DNA of 64,000 nucleotides from Neoarius graeffei. Lineage: Eukaryota > Chordata > Actinopteri > Siluriformes > Ariidae. Made by a program: the position numbers and the translations under genes. The stretch spans positions 1,563,378-1,627,377 of the forward strand of contig NC_083582.1 of the NCBI RefSeq assembly GCF_027579695.1, in the 5' to 3' direction. The notes under the pieces were generated by a model that saw nothing but the letters and a program-made list of their open reading frames with translations, was not told where the DNA came from and made no database searches. Below are positions 39,810 to 52,527 of the stretch, one piece after another. Position 1 is the first letter of the stretch. Each line of letters opens with the position of its first letter.

Positions 39810-40160
39810 CTCTCTCAATCTCTCTCTCTCTCTCTCTCACACTCACTCTCTCTCTCTCACACTCTCTCAATCTCTGTCTCTCTCTCTCTCACACTCTCTC
39901 AATCTCTGTCTCTCTCTCTAAATCCCTCTCTATATCTCACTCACACTCTCACTCTCACACACACACTCTCTCTCTCTCTCTAAATCCTTCTCTTTATCTC
40001 ACTCTCACACACCCTCACACTCTCACTCACACTGTCACACACACACTCTCACTCTGTCTCTCTCACACACTCACTCGCTCTCTATATATCTCTATATCTC
40101 TCTCTCACACACACTATATCTCACACTCTCTCCCACTTTCTCTCTCTCTCTCTCTCTCAT
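39808..40160 (+). repeat. (CT)n/(CA)n-rich tract forming the likely ttyh2 5' UTR
   Basis: About 350 bp of CTCTCT interrupted by CACACT and TATATC runs right up to the base before the ttyh2 start codon. If transcription starts near 39830, most of the 5' UTR is pyrimidine-rich. An open frame of Leu/Ser/His repeats through it is an artefact. Confidence 0.8.
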
Positions 40161-40161
40161 C

Positions 40162-40290
40162 ATGTCCTCCTCTGAACTGGATTATATCCCTCCGTGGTGG
40201 ATTTATTGGCTTCACCAGTTTCCTCACATCAATCTGAGACTCCAACAAATCAACAACAGCTTCAACCCTCAGGAGGAAAACTACCAGCAG
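40162..40290 (+). CDS. ttyh2: Tweety family member 2, exon 1 (N-terminal 43 residues)
   Basis: ATG at 40162 opens 43 codons ending ...EENYQQ at 40290, followed by the donor GTCAGT. The DYIPPWWIYWLHQFPH stretch matches the conserved extracellular N-terminus of vertebrate TTYH proteins (PWWV-WLH-PH), and the YQ(Q/E) end meets the SLLF start of exon 2 exactly as in TTYH2. TTYH proteins are five-helix plasma-membrane proteins reported in connection with chloride/volume-regulated currents; their channel role is debated. The junction phase is 0. Oddity: the end of this exon and its donor are the seed of the 9.4-kb minisatellite that follows. Using any later donor would shift the frame or meet the TAA at 40339-40341, so the first copy is the only one that keeps the protein open. 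Confidence 0.9.
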
Positions 40291-43200
40291 GTCAGTGTTT
40301 CACATCCTAAACTACCAGCAGGTCAGCGTTTCACATCCTAAACTACCAGCAGGTCAGCGTTTCACATCCTAACTACCAGCAGGTCAGCGTTTCACATCCT
40401 AAACTACCAGCAGGTCAGCGTTTCACATCCTAAACTACCAGCAGGTCAGCGTTTCACATCCTAAACTACCAGCAGGTCAGCGTTTCACATCCTAAACTAC
40501 CAGCAGGTCAGCGTTTCACATCCTAAACTACCAGCAGGTCAGCATTTCATATCCTAAACTACGAGCAGGTCAGTGTTTCATATCCTAAACTACCAGCAGG
40601 TCAGCATTTCACATCCTAAACTACCAGCAGGTCAGCATTTCACATCCTAAACTACCAGCAGGTCAGCGTTTCACATCCTAAACTACCGGCAGGTCAGCGT
40701 TTCACATCCTAAACTGCCGGCAGGTCAGCGTTTCACATCCTAAACTACCGACGGGTCAGCGTTTCACATCCTAAACTACCGGCAGGTCAGCGTTTCACAT
40801 CCTAAACTCCCGGCGGGTCAGCGTTTCACATCCTAAACTACCGGCGGGTCAGCGTTTCACATCCTAAACTACCGGCGGGTCAGCGTTTCACATCCTAAAC
40901 TACCGGCGGGTCAGCGTTTCACGTCCTAAACTACCGACGGGTCAGCGTTTCACATCCTAAACTCCCAGCGGGTCAGCGTTTCACATCCTAAACTACTGGC
41001 GGGTCAGCGTTTCACATCCTAAACTCCCGGCGGGTCAGCGTTTCACATCCTAAACTCCCGGCGGGTCAGCGTTTCACATCCTAAACTACCGGCAGGTCAA
41101 CGTTTCACATCCTAAACTCCCAGCGGGTCAGCATTTCACATCCTAAACTACCGACGGGTCAGCGTTTCACATCCTAAACTACCGACGGGTCAGCGTTTCA
41201 CATCCTAAACTACCGGCGGGTCAGGGTTTCACATCCTAAACTACTGGTGGGTCAGCGTTTCACATCCTAAACTACCGGCGGGTCAGCGTTTCACATCCTA
41301 AACTCCCAGCGGGTCAGCGTTTCACATCCTAAACTCCCAGCGGGTCAGCGTTTCACATCCTAAACTCCCGGCGGGTCAGCGTTTCACATCCTAAACTACC
41401 GGCGGGTCAGCGTTTCACATCCTAAACTACCGGCAGGTCAGCGTTTCACATCCTAAACTACCGGCAGGTCAGCGTTTCACATCCTAAACTCCCGGCGGGT
41501 CAGCGTTTCACATCCTAAACTCCCAGCGGGTCAGGGTTTCACATCCTAAACTACTGGTGGGTCAGCGTTTCACATCCTAAACTCCCGGCAGGGTCAGGGT
41601 TTCACATCCTAAACTACTGGTGGGTCAGCGTTTCACATCCTAAACTCCCGGCGGGTCAGCGTTTCACATCCTAAACTACCGGCAGGTCAACGTTTCACAT
41701 CCTAAACTCCCAGCGGGTCAGGGTTTCACATCCTAAACTCCCGGCGGGTCTGTGTTTCACGTCCTAAACTCCCAGCGGGTCAGGGTTTCACGTCCTAAAC
41801 TCCCGGCGGGTCAGCGTTTCACATCCTAAACTACCGGCAGGTCAACGTTTCACATCCTAAACTCCCAGCGGGTCAGCGTTTCACATCCTAACCTCCCGGC
41901 GGGTCAGTGTTTCACGTCCTAAATTACCAGCAGGTCAGCGTTTCACATCCTAAACTACCGGCAGGTCAGTGTTTCACATCCTAAATTACCGGCAGGTCAG
42001 TGTTTCACATCCTAAATTACCGGCGGGTCAGCGTTTCACATCCTAAACTACCGGCGGGTCAGTGTTTCACATCCTAAACTCCCAGTGGGTCAGTGTTTCA
42101 CATCCTAAACTCCCAGCGGGTCAGTGTTTCACATCCTAAACTACCGGCAGGTCAACGTTTCACATCCTAAACTCCCAGCGGGTCAGGGTTTCACATCCTA
42201 AACTACCGGTGGGTCAGCGTTTCACATCCTAAACTCCCGGCGGGTCAGCGTTTCACATCCTAAACTACCGGCAGGTCAACGTTTCACATACTAAACTCCC
42301 AGCGGGTCAGGGTTTCACATCCTAAACTACCGGCAGGTCAACGTTTCACATCCTAAACTCCCAGCGGGTCAGCGTTTCACATCCTAGACTACCGGCGGGT
42401 CAGCGTTTCACGTCCTAAACTACCGGCAGGTCAACGTTTCACATCCTAAACTCCCAGCGGGTCAGGGTTTCACATCCTAAACTACAGGCGGTTCAGCGTT
42501 TCACATGCTAAACTACCGGCAGGTCAAAGTTTCACATCCTAAACTCCCAGCGGGTCAGGGTTTCACATCCTAAACTACTGGTGGGTCAGCGTTTCACATC
42601 CTAAACTCCCGGCGGGTCAGCGTTTCACATCCTAAACTACCGGCTGGTCAACGTTTCACATCCTAAACTCCCAGCGGGTCAGGGTTTCACATCCTAAACT
42701 ACTGGCGGGTCAGGGTTTCACATCCTAAACTCCTGGCGGGTCAGCGTTTCACATCCTAAACTACCGGCAGGTCAGCGTTTCACATCCTAAACTACCGGCA
42801 GGTCAACGTTTCACATCCTAAACTCCCAGCGGGTCAGGGTTTCACATCCTAAACTACAGGCGGGTCAGCGTTTCACATCCTAAACTACCGGCGGGTCAGC
42901 GTTTCACATCCTAAACTCCCGGCGGGTCAGCGTTTCACATCCTAAACTACCGGCAGGTCAGCGTTTCACATCCTAAACTACCGGCGGGTCAGCGTTTCAC
43001 ATCCTAAACTACCGGCGGGTCAGCGTTTCACATCCTAAACTACCGGCGGGTCAGCGTTTCACATCCTAAACTACCGGCGGGTCAGCGTTTCACATCCTAA
43101 ACTACCGGCGGGTCAGCGTTTCACATCCTAAACTACCGGCGGGTCAGCGTTTCACATCCTAAACTACCGGCGGGTCAGCGTTTCACATCCTAAACTCCCA

Positions 43201-46200
43201 GCGGGTCAGCGTTTCACATCCTAAACTCCCAGCGGGTCAGCGTTTCACATCCTAAACTACCGGCGGGTCAGCGTTTCACATCCTAAACTACCGGCGGGTC
43301 AGCGTTTCACATCCTAAACTCCCAGCGGGTCAGCGTTTCACATCCTAAACTACCGGCAGGTCAGCGTTTCACATCCTAAACTACCGGCGGGTCAGCGTTT
43401 CACATCCTAAACTACCGGCGGGTCAGCGTTTCACATCCTAAATTACCGGCGGGTCAGCGTTTCACATCCTAAACTACCGGCGGGTCAGCGTTTCACATCC
43501 TAAACTCCCAGCGGGTCAGCGTTTCACATCCTAAACTACCGGCAGGTCAGCGTTTCACATCCTAAACTACCGGCAGGTCAGCGTTTCACATCCTAAACTA
43601 CCGGCAGGTCAGCGTTTCACATCCTAAACTCCCGGCAGGTCAGCGTTTCACGTCCTAAACTACCTACGGGTCAGCGTTTCACATCCTAAACACCCAGCGG
43701 GTCAGCGTTTCACATCCTAAACTCCCAGCGGGTCAGGGTTTCACATCCTAAACTCCCAGCGGGTCAGGGTTTCACATCCTAAACTCCCGGCGGGTCAACG
43801 TTTCACATCCTAAACTCCCAGCGGGTCAGCGTTTCACATCCTAGACTACCGGCGGGTCAGCGTTTCACGTCCTAAACTACCGGCAGGTCAACGTTTCACA
43901 TCCTAAACTCCCAGCGGGTCAGGGTTTCACATCCTAAACTACAGGCGGTTCAGCGTTTCACATGCTAAACTACCGGCAGGTCAACGTTTCACATCCTAAA
44001 CTCCCAGCGGGTCAGGGTTTCACATCCTAAACTCCCGGCGGGTCAACGTTTCACATCCTAAACTCCCAGCGGGTCAGCGTTTCACATCCTAGACTACCGG
44101 CGGGTCAGCGTTTCACGTCCTAAACTACCGGCAGGTCAACGTTTCACATCCTAAACTCCCAGCGGGTCAGGGTTTCACATCCTAAACTACAGGCGGTTCA
44201 GCGTTTCACATGCTAAACTACCGGCAGGTCAACGTTTCACATCCTAAACTCCCAGCGGGTCAGGGTTTCACATCCTAAACTACTGGTGGGTCAGCGTTTC
44301 ACATCCTAAACTCCCAGCGGGTCAGCGTTTCACATCCTAAACTACCGGCAGGTCAGCGTTTCACATCCTAAACTACCGGCAGGTCAGCGTTTCACATCCT
44401 AAACTACCGGCAGGTCAGCGTTTCACATCCTAAACTCCCGGCAGGTCAGCGTTTCACGTCCTAAACTACCTACGGGTCAGCGTTTCACATCCTAAACACC
44501 CAGCGGGTCAGCGTTTCACATCCTAAACTCCCAGCGGGTCAGGGTTTCACATCCTAAACTCCCGGCGGGTCAACGTTTCACATCCTAAACTCCCAGCGGG
44601 TCAGCGTTTCACATCCTAGACTACCGGCGGGTCAGCGTTTCACGTCCTAAACTACCGGCAGGTCAACGTTTCACATCCTAAACTCCCAGCGGGTCAGGGT
44701 TTCACATCCTAAACTACAGGCGGTTCAGCGTTTCACATGCTAAACTACCGGCAGGTCAACGTTTCACATCCTAAACTCCCAGCGGGTCAGGGTTTCACAT
44801 CCTAAACTACTGGTGGGTCAGCGTTTCACATCCTAAACTCCCGGCGGGTCAGCGTTTCACATCCTAAACTACCGGCTGGTCAACGTTTCACATCCTAAAC
44901 TCCCAGCGGGTCAGGGTTTCACATCCTAAACTCCTGGCGGGTCAGCGTTTCACATCCTAAACTACCGGCAGGTCAACGTTTCACATCCTAAACTCCCAGC
45001 GGGTCAGGGTTTCACATCCTAAACTCCTGGCGGGTCAGCGTTTCACATCCTAAACTACCGGCAGGTCAGCGTTTCACATCCTAAACTACCGGCAGGTCAA
45101 CGTTTCACATCCTAAACTCCCAGCGGGTCAGGGTTTCACATCCTAAACTACAGGCGGGTCAGCGTTTCACATCCTAAACTACCGGCGGGTCAGCGTTTCA
45201 CATCCTAAACTCCCGGCGGGTCAGCGTTTCACATCCTAAACTCCCGGCGGGTCAGCGTTTCACATCCTAAACTACCGGCAGGTCAGCGTTTCACATCCTA
45301 AACTACCGGCGGGTCAGCGTTTCACATCCTAAACTACCGGCGGGTCAGCGTTTCACATCCTAAACTACCGGCGGGTCAGCGTTTCACATCCTAAACTACC
45401 GGCGGGTCAGCGTTTCACATCCTAAACTCCCGGCGGGTCAGCGTTTCACATCCTAGACTACCGGCGGGTCAACGTTTCACATCCTAAACTACCGGCGGGT
45501 CAGCGTTTCACATCCTAAACTCCCAGCGGGTCAGGGTTTCACATCCTAAACTACCGGCAGGTCAACGTTTCACATCCTAAACTCCCAGCGGGTCAGCGTT
45601 TCACATCCTAGACTACCGGCGGGTCAGCGTTTCACGTCCTAAACTACCGGCAGGTCAACGTTTCACGTCCTAAACTCCCAGCGGGTCAGGGTTTCACATC
45701 CTAAACTACAGGCGGTTCAGCGTTTCACATCCTAAACTCCCGGCGGGTCAGCGTTTCACATGCTAAACTACCGGCAGGTCAACGTTTCACATCCTAAACT
45801 CGCAGCGGGTCAGGGTTTCACATCCTAAACTACTGGTGGGTCAGCGTTTCACATCCTAAACTCCCGGCGGGTCAGCGTTTCACATCCTAAACTACCGGCA
45901 GGTCAACGTTTCACATCCTAAACTTCCAGCGGGTCAGGGTTTCACATCCTAAACTACTGGCGGGTCAGCGTTTCACATCCTAATCTCCCAGCGGGTCAGG
46001 GTTTCACATCCTAAACTCCCGGCGGGTCAGCGTTTCACATCCTAAACTACCGGCAGGTCAGCGTTTCACATCCTAAACTACCGGCAGTTCAACGTTTCAC
46101 ATCCTAAACTCCCAGCGGGTCAGGGTTTCACATCCTAAACTACAGGCGGTTCAGCATTTCACATCCTAAACTCCCGGCGGGTCAGCGTTTCACGTCCTAA

Positions 46201-49200
46201 ACTACCGGCAGGTCAACGTTTCACATCCTAAACTCCCAGCGGGTCAGCGTTTCACATCCTAAACTCCCGGTGGGTCAGCGTTTCACATCCTAAACTACCG
46301 GCAGGTCAGCATTTCACATCCTAAACTACCGGCGGGTCAGCGTTTCACGTCCTAAACTACCGGCAGGTCAATGTTTCACATCCTAAACTCCCGGCGGGTC
46401 AGCGTTTCACATCCTAAACTCCCGGCGGGTCAGCGTTTCACATCCTAAACTCCCGGCGGGTCAGCGTTTCACATCCTAAATTCCCGGCGGGTCAGCGTTT
46501 CACGTCCTAAACTACCGGCGGGTCAGCGTTTCACATCCTAAACTCCCGGCGGGTCAGCGTTTCACATCCTAAACTCCCGGCGGGTCAGCGTTTCACATCC
46601 TAAACTCCCGGCGGGTCAGCGTTTCACATCCTAAACTACAGGCGGTTCAGCGTTTCACATCCTAAACTCCCAGCGGGTCAGCGTTTCACATCCTAAACTC
46701 CCAGCGGGTCAGGGTTTCACATCCTAAACTACAGGCGGTTCAGCGTTTCACATCCTAAACTCCCAGCGGGTCAGCGTTTCACGTCCTAAACTACCGGCAG
46801 GTCAATGTTTCACATCCTAATCTCCCAGCGGGTCAGGGTTTCACATCCTAAACTCCCGGCGGGTCAGCGTTTCACATCCTAAACTACCGGCAGGTCAGCG
46901 TTTCACATCCTAAACTACCGGCAGGTCAGCGTTTCACATCCTAAACTACAGGCGGTTCAGGGTTTCACATCCTAAACTACAGGCGGTTCAGCGTTTCACA
47001 TCCTAAACTCCCAGCGGGTCAGGGTTTCACATCCTAAACTACAGGCGGTTCAGGGTTTCACATCCTAAACTACAGGCGGTTCAGCGTTTCACATCCTAAA
47101 CTCCCGGCGGGTCAGCGTTTCACATCCTAAACTACCGGCAGGTCAACGTTTCACATCTTAAACTCCCAGCGGGTCAGCGTTTCACATCCTAAACTACCGG
47201 CGGGTCAGCGTTTCACGTCCTAAACTACCGGCAGGTCAACGTTTCACATCCTAATCTCCCAGCGGGTCAGGGTTTCACATCCTAAACTACAGGCGGTTCA
47301 GCGTTTCACATCCTAAACTCCTGGTGGGTCAGCGTTTCACATCCTAAACTACCAGCAGGTCAACGTTTCACATCCTAAACTCCCAGCGGGTCAGGGTTTC
47401 ACATCCTAAACTCCCGGCGGGTCAGCGTTTCACGTCCTAAACTCCCGGCGGGTCAGCGTTTTACGTCCTAAACTCCCGGCGGGTCAGCGTTTCACATCCT
47501 AAACTACCGGCAGGTCAGCGTTTCACATCCTAAACTACCGGCAGTTCAACGTTTCACATCCTAAACTCCCAGCGGGTCAGGGTTTCACATCCTAAACTAC
47601 AGGCGGTTCAGCATTTCACATCCTAAACTCCCGGCGGGTCAGCGTTTCACGTCCTAAACTACCGGCAGGTCAACGTTTCACATCCTAAACTCCCAGCGGG
47701 TCAGCGTTTCACATCCTAAACTCCCGGTGGGTCAGCGTTTCACGTCCTAAATTACCAGCAGGTCAGCGTTTCACATCCTAAACTACCGGCAGGTCAGCGT
47801 TTCACATCCTAAACTACCGGCGGGTCAGCGTTTCACGTCCTAAACTACCGGCAGGTCAATGTTTCACATCCTAAACTCCCGGCGGGTCAGCGTTTCACAT
47901 CCTAAACTACAGGCGGTTCAGCGTTTCACATCCTAAACTCCCGGCTGGTCAGCGTTTCACATCCTAAACTCCCGGCGGGTCAGCGTTTCACATCCTAAAC
48001 TCCCGGCTGGTCAGCGTTTCACATCCTAAACTCCCGGCGGGTCAGCGTTTCACATCCTAAACTACCGGCGGGTCAGCGTTTCACGTCCTAAACTACCGGC
48101 AGGTCAATGTTTCACATCCTAAACTCCCGGCGGGTCAGGGTTTCACATCCTAAACTACAGGCGGGTCAGGGTTTCACATCCTAAACTACAGGCGGTTCAG
48201 CGTTTCACATCCTAAACTCCCGGCTGGTCAGCGTTTCACATCCTAAACTCCCGGCGGGTCAGCGTTTCACATCCTAAACTCCCGGCTGGTCAGCGTTTCA
48301 CATCCTAAACTCCCGGCGGGTCAGCGTTTCACATCCTAAACTCCCAGCGGGTCAGCGTTCCACATCCTAAACTCCCGGCGGGTCAGCGTTTCACATCCTA
48401 AACTCCCGGCGGGTCAGCGTTTCACATCCTAAACTACCGGCAGGTCAGCGTTTCACATCCTAAACTACCGGCGGGTCAGCGTTTCACGTCCTAAATTACC
48501 GGCAGGTCAACGTTTCACATCCTAAACTACCGGCAGGTCAGCGTTTCACATCCTAAACTCCCAGCGGGTCAGGGTTTCACATCCTAAACTACCGGCGGGT
48601 CAGAGTTTCACATCCTAAACTACCGTCGGGTCAGCGTTTCACATCCTAAACTACCGTCGGGTCAGCGTTTCACATCCTAAACTACCGTCGGGTCAGCGTT
48701 TCACATCCTAAACTCCCGGCGGTTCAGCGTTCCACATCCTAAACTCCCGGCGGGTCAGCGTTTCACATCCTAAACTCCGGGCGGGTCAGGGTTTCACATC
48801 CTAAACTCCTGGCGGGTCAGCGTTTCACGTCCTAAACTCCCGGCGGGTCAGGGTTTCACATCCTAAACTCCCGGCGGGTCAGCGTTTCACGTCCTAAACT
48901 CCCGGCGGGTCAGGGTTTCACATCCTAAACTACCGGCGGGTCAGCGTTTCACATCCTAAACTACTGGCAGGTCAGCGTTTCACATCCTAAACTACTGGCA
49001 GGTCAGCGTTTCACATCCTAAACTACTGGCAGGTCAGGGTTTCACATCCTAAACTCCCAGCGGGTCAGGGTTTCACATCCTAAACTCCCAGCGGGTCAGG
49101 GTTTCACATCCTAAACTACCGGCTGGTCAGGGTTTCACGTCCTAAACTCCCGGCGGGTCAGCGTTTCACGTCCTAAACTCCCGGCGGGCGGGTCAGCGTT

Positions 49201-49670
49201 TCGCGCCCTAAACTCCCGGCGGGTCAGCGTTTCACGTCCTAAACTCCCGGCGCGTCAGCGTTTCACGTCCTAAACTCCCGGCTCGTCAGTGTTTCGCGTC
49301 CTAAACTCCCGGCGGGCGGGTCAGCGTTTCGCGTCCTAAACTCCCGGCGGGCGGGTCAGCGTTTCGCGCCCTAAACTCCCGGCGGGCGGGTCAGCGTTTC
49401 GCGCCCTAAACTCCCGGCGGGCGGGTCAGCGTTTCGCGCCCTAAACTCCCGGCGGGCGGGTCAGCGTTCCGCGCCCTAAACTACCGGCGGGCGGGTCAGC
49501 GTTCCGCGCCCTAAACTACCGGCGGGCGGGTCAGCGTTCCGCGCCCTAAACTCCCGGCGGGCGGGTCAGCGTTCCGCGCCCTAAACTCCCGGCGGGCGGG
49601 TCAGCGTTTCGCGTCCTAAACTACCGGCGTTTCGCGTCCTAAACTCCCGGCGGGTCGGCGTTTCACGTCC
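40278..49670 (+). repeat. ~9.4-kb, 31-bp minisatellite derived from the ttyh2 exon 1 splice donor
   Basis: The unit is AAACTACCAGCAG (the exon 1 end) followed by GTCAGTGTTTCACATCCT (the intron start), 31 bp, repeated about 300 times. The first copy is the real exon/intron junction at 40290/40291. Early copies keep ACTACCAGCAG. Middle copies alternate ACTACCGGCAG, ACTCCCAGCGG, ACTCCCGGCGG and ACTACAGGCGG. Distal copies (about 49180-49620) are GC-rich, with an added CGGG giving 35-bp units and TTTCGCGCC. Almost every copy keeps the GT of the donor. Longer shared variant strings (for example near 43640-44220 and 44440-44780) show block duplication inside the array. Confidence 0.97.
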
Positions 49671-50157
49671 GCAGAATGTGTTTATTCTCTAAAATAAACC
49701 ATCAGCACTTCAGCTGTGAAAAACGGTTCGTGTTCCATCATTAAGACGTGTCTGATGCTGTAATGCAGGTGATAAACGTTTCTCTGAGTGCGGAGTGTGT
49801 TGGTCGTCTGACTTCCTGTCGGTCTGAAGGGTGAGAACGAGCTCATCCATGTGATTCCCCCGATTCATGAGGGAGTGGAGCTGTTTCCTGTGGAAGACAG
49901 GAAGAGGAAATGACTGGTATTTAACCCACGGAGCTCCTGGGATCCGTTTGGACTGAAATGTGTCCGTTAGTGTTCATTAGCATCCCGGTGTGTTTTTGTT
50001 TACTTTTTCCTGTTCATTTGACCGCCTTTTTAAAATTAAACACGTAAACTATTCAAATATTTCTAAAAATATTTTCAGATATCTTTTTTCATCACTCCAT
50101 CACCTTCAGACTCTTCAGTGTTCAGTATTTCTTTGCAAAATTCAGGAGTATTCCTGA

Positions 50158-50189
<32 letters not shown>

Positions 50190-50256
50190 AATCCCTCCTT
50201 TCACTCATCCCAGGACAACAAGGGCACCAAGAAACCTGGAGGTTGCCATAGTAATC

Positions 50257-50298
<42 letters not shown>

Positions 50299-50410
50299 AC
50301 ACTTCCTTTGTCTTGTCTCTCAACAAAAGCATTGAATCCTCATCACCATGCCAACCATTCCTCTCCTTATTCTTACACACACACACCGGTCCTGTACTTC
50401 CTCTCCTTAT

Positions 50411-50455
<45 letters not shown>

Positions 50456-50770
50456 GGTCCTGTACTTCCTCTTGTCTGAGGATGAACTGAAGGAAGGTGA
50501 ACAGGAACAGAACTCTGATCAGAGATTTGGGATTTTACTTCCTGTGTGTGTCTCTGTGTGTGTGTGTCTCTGTGTGTGTCTCTGTGTGTCTGTGTGTGTG
50601 TCTGTGTGTGTGTGTGTGTGTGTCTGTCTCTGTGTCTCTGTGTCTGTCTTTGTGTCTCTGTGTGTGTCTGTCTCTGTGTCTCTGTGTGTGTCTGTCTCTG
50701 TGTGTCTCTCTGTGTGTGTGTGTCTCTCTCTGTGTGTGTGTGTGTCTCTGTGTGTGTGTGGTTCTCGTCC
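50158..50770. repeat. Microsatellite cluster in ttyh2 intron 1
   Basis: The order is (CT)n at 50158-50184, (GT)n then (GA)n at 50257-50299, a short (AC)n near 50375 and a longer (AC)n at 50413-50455. A TG/CT-rich tract follows at 50545-50765. The segment CTTATTCTTACACAC... with ACCGGTCCTGTACTTCCTCT occurs twice around the two AC tracts, so it is a local duplication. Confidence 0.92.
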
Positions 50771-51089
50771 TCCTTCTCCACGCTGAGGTCTGTGAGGACG
50801 GAGTGTGAGACGGTTTCTGATGATTCTTTCACACCTTCAAATTATTTAAAGCTCATATCCACATTCTTTAGATTTTTTTAAAATTTGAAATTACAGACGA
50901 GATAAACGTCGACTTTTTTTCCCTGAACATCACGTGGATTAGAAATAAACAGATTGTCGATGTTTAGAAACATCAGGAGTTTAAAAAAAAGGATCTAATG
51001 TTATACCTGAAATAAAAAAATACCTATTTTAAAGTCTGTTATGTGTTTTTATTTATTTTATATTATTCCTGAGATGCTTTTTTATGAAC

Positions 51090-51120
51090 TTTATTTATTT
51101 ATTTATTTATTTATTTATTT
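51090..51120. repeat. (ATTT)n microsatellite
   Basis: About seven ATTT units in an AT-rich part of intron 1. Confidence 0.9.
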
Positions 51121-52319
51121 TAATGGAAAGCAGTTAATGTTTTTTCTCATGCCCTTTGATGATGGTATGAAACCCCTCCAGGAGAAAGTGGGCTGTTTCT
51201 TACAGCTGTGCTTTTAAATATTAAATATGTAAATAGCATTGCTCTGATTGGTAAACATCTTTAAACCAGACCCGTCAGCCACGCCCTCTCCACCAACGCA
51301 TATGGAATTGGGGCTAAACTCCGAGGTAAGGAATGGATTCTGCACCAGGATGACAGTCGTACACGTACGAACCCGAGTCGGAGGAGGAAAATGAAGGCGT
51401 GGACACCGAACCAATGCCACAACCAAGACGACAGAGGCTCCCCATGGAGACCTGCTGCAGATCCGGTTAGGGCCCGGTGCCAGAGTTACACCTGAGGTAC
51501 AGCGAGAGCTCACCGGACGCTTTGGAAGAATCTGCAGACTCGGGTTTTCTTTTGTGACTCCTGGAACAGGACGCTTGTTTTCTTCCTGACGTCTCCGCTT
51601 GTTCCTGACGGGTTTCGCTGCTGAGGAACTCGGTAGCTGGCTCCGTGTTCTTGGTAAAGATTGTTATGGGCGGTCATATGTTAATGAGGGGGTGGTACCA
51701 TAAAAAATGAGGAGATTCTATGTAAGATGAAAAGCTGTTAACATTCGGCTCAGATGTTTAATATTTAATACTGATGACCACAGCGTGCGAATCGTAGGAG
51801 TGAATGCAGTCTGGCACAGATGTGGACTTTTCCATATGTTTTTGGTAATTTGTGTCTAAAGCGGGTAAAAATCTGTGAGTGACGTGCTGCAGTGAGAATA
51901 GACTCCGTGGAGAGAGTAACAGGAATCAGGAGAATGGTTTCTATTAAATTACTGTAATGATGTTGAGGGATTCGAAGCTGACTTGATCTTAGATGTTCCT
52001 AAATTGTGTGAACTCTGCATTTAAAGGGTTAAAGTAACACGAGTTCCAGTCGATTCTTTAACGTAAACTCTTCTCCAGTTCTGTGAAGAGGTTGATTGTG
52101 TCTGTTTGAGGGCGTGTTCCAGCCATTTCCTCTCGTGTCCTGTCACGTCTCATGATCGAGGCTTGTCGGCTGTATGGCTTTGACAATTGCAGATTTTTTT
52201 AATTTTTTTTAGATAAAATCAATAAACGTTTTTTTTTAATCCAGAAAACTAGAGGGATGCTACTAGCACTGAATGAAGTGTCCTAATCTATAATATAATA
52301 TCCTGTGTGTGTGTTGCAG

Positions 52320-52501
52320 TCTCTGCTCTTCCTGGTGTGTGTATCCTCGGCTGCGTTGGGTGTGAATCTCCTCGCGCTCGCTCTCTATCTGAGTTTCCTG
52401 TGCTGCTGTCGGAGGAACAGCGAGGCTGATGAGGAGGAGACGAAGAAGCCGAGCTCACACTGTGTCACCTGGACAGCCGTCACTGCTGGACTTCTCAGCT
52501 G
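52320..52501 (+). CDS. ttyh2: Tweety family member 2, exon 2
   Basis: Acceptor TTGCAG at 52314-52319; 182 nt ending in a split codon TG|T. It starts SLLFLVCVSSAALGVNLLAL, the first transmembrane helix of TTYH proteins. A cysteine-rich cytosolic boundary (LCCCRRN) follows, then an acidic/lysine linker and HCVTWTAVTAGLLS, the start of the second membrane segment (HSCCITWTAVVAGL in mammalian TTYH2). With exon 1 it totals 311 nt, so the intron is in phase 2, and exon 3 supplies the T of a Cys codon. The donor is the first GT of a (TG)n microsatellite. Confidence 0.93.
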
Positions 52502-52527
52502 GTGTGTGTGTGTGTGTGTGTGTGTGA
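52502..52527 (+). repeat. (GT)n microsatellite overlapping the intron 2 donor
   Basis: About 13 GT units start at the exon 2 boundary. Every unit is a GT dinucleotide, so the true donor is defined only by its position next to CAGCTG. Confidence 0.9.

Larger units (their letters stand above)
49671..52319 (+). other. Remainder of ttyh2 intron 1
   Basis: The stretch contains unique sequence, a cluster of microsatellites (50158-50790) and an (ATTT)n run near 51090-51120. It ends with TGTGTGTGTTGCAG, the acceptor for exon 2. Open frames in the microsatellites and at 51214-51513 show no protein motif. Confidence 0.7.

Noticed and set aside
39770..40237. Open frame of Leu/Ser/His/Thr repeats overlapping ttyh2 exon 1
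   Set aside because: It is a CT/CA microsatellite read in another frame. The ttyh2 frame starting at 40162 is supported by homology and splice phase.
40278..49670. CRISPR-like array of about 30-bp repeats
   Set aside because: There are no spacers: units are directly tandem, and the context is a vertebrate intron.
50201..50881. Cys/Val/Leu or Thr/His-rich open frames in intron 1
   Set aside because: They are translations of (GT)n, (AC)n and CT-rich microsatellites.
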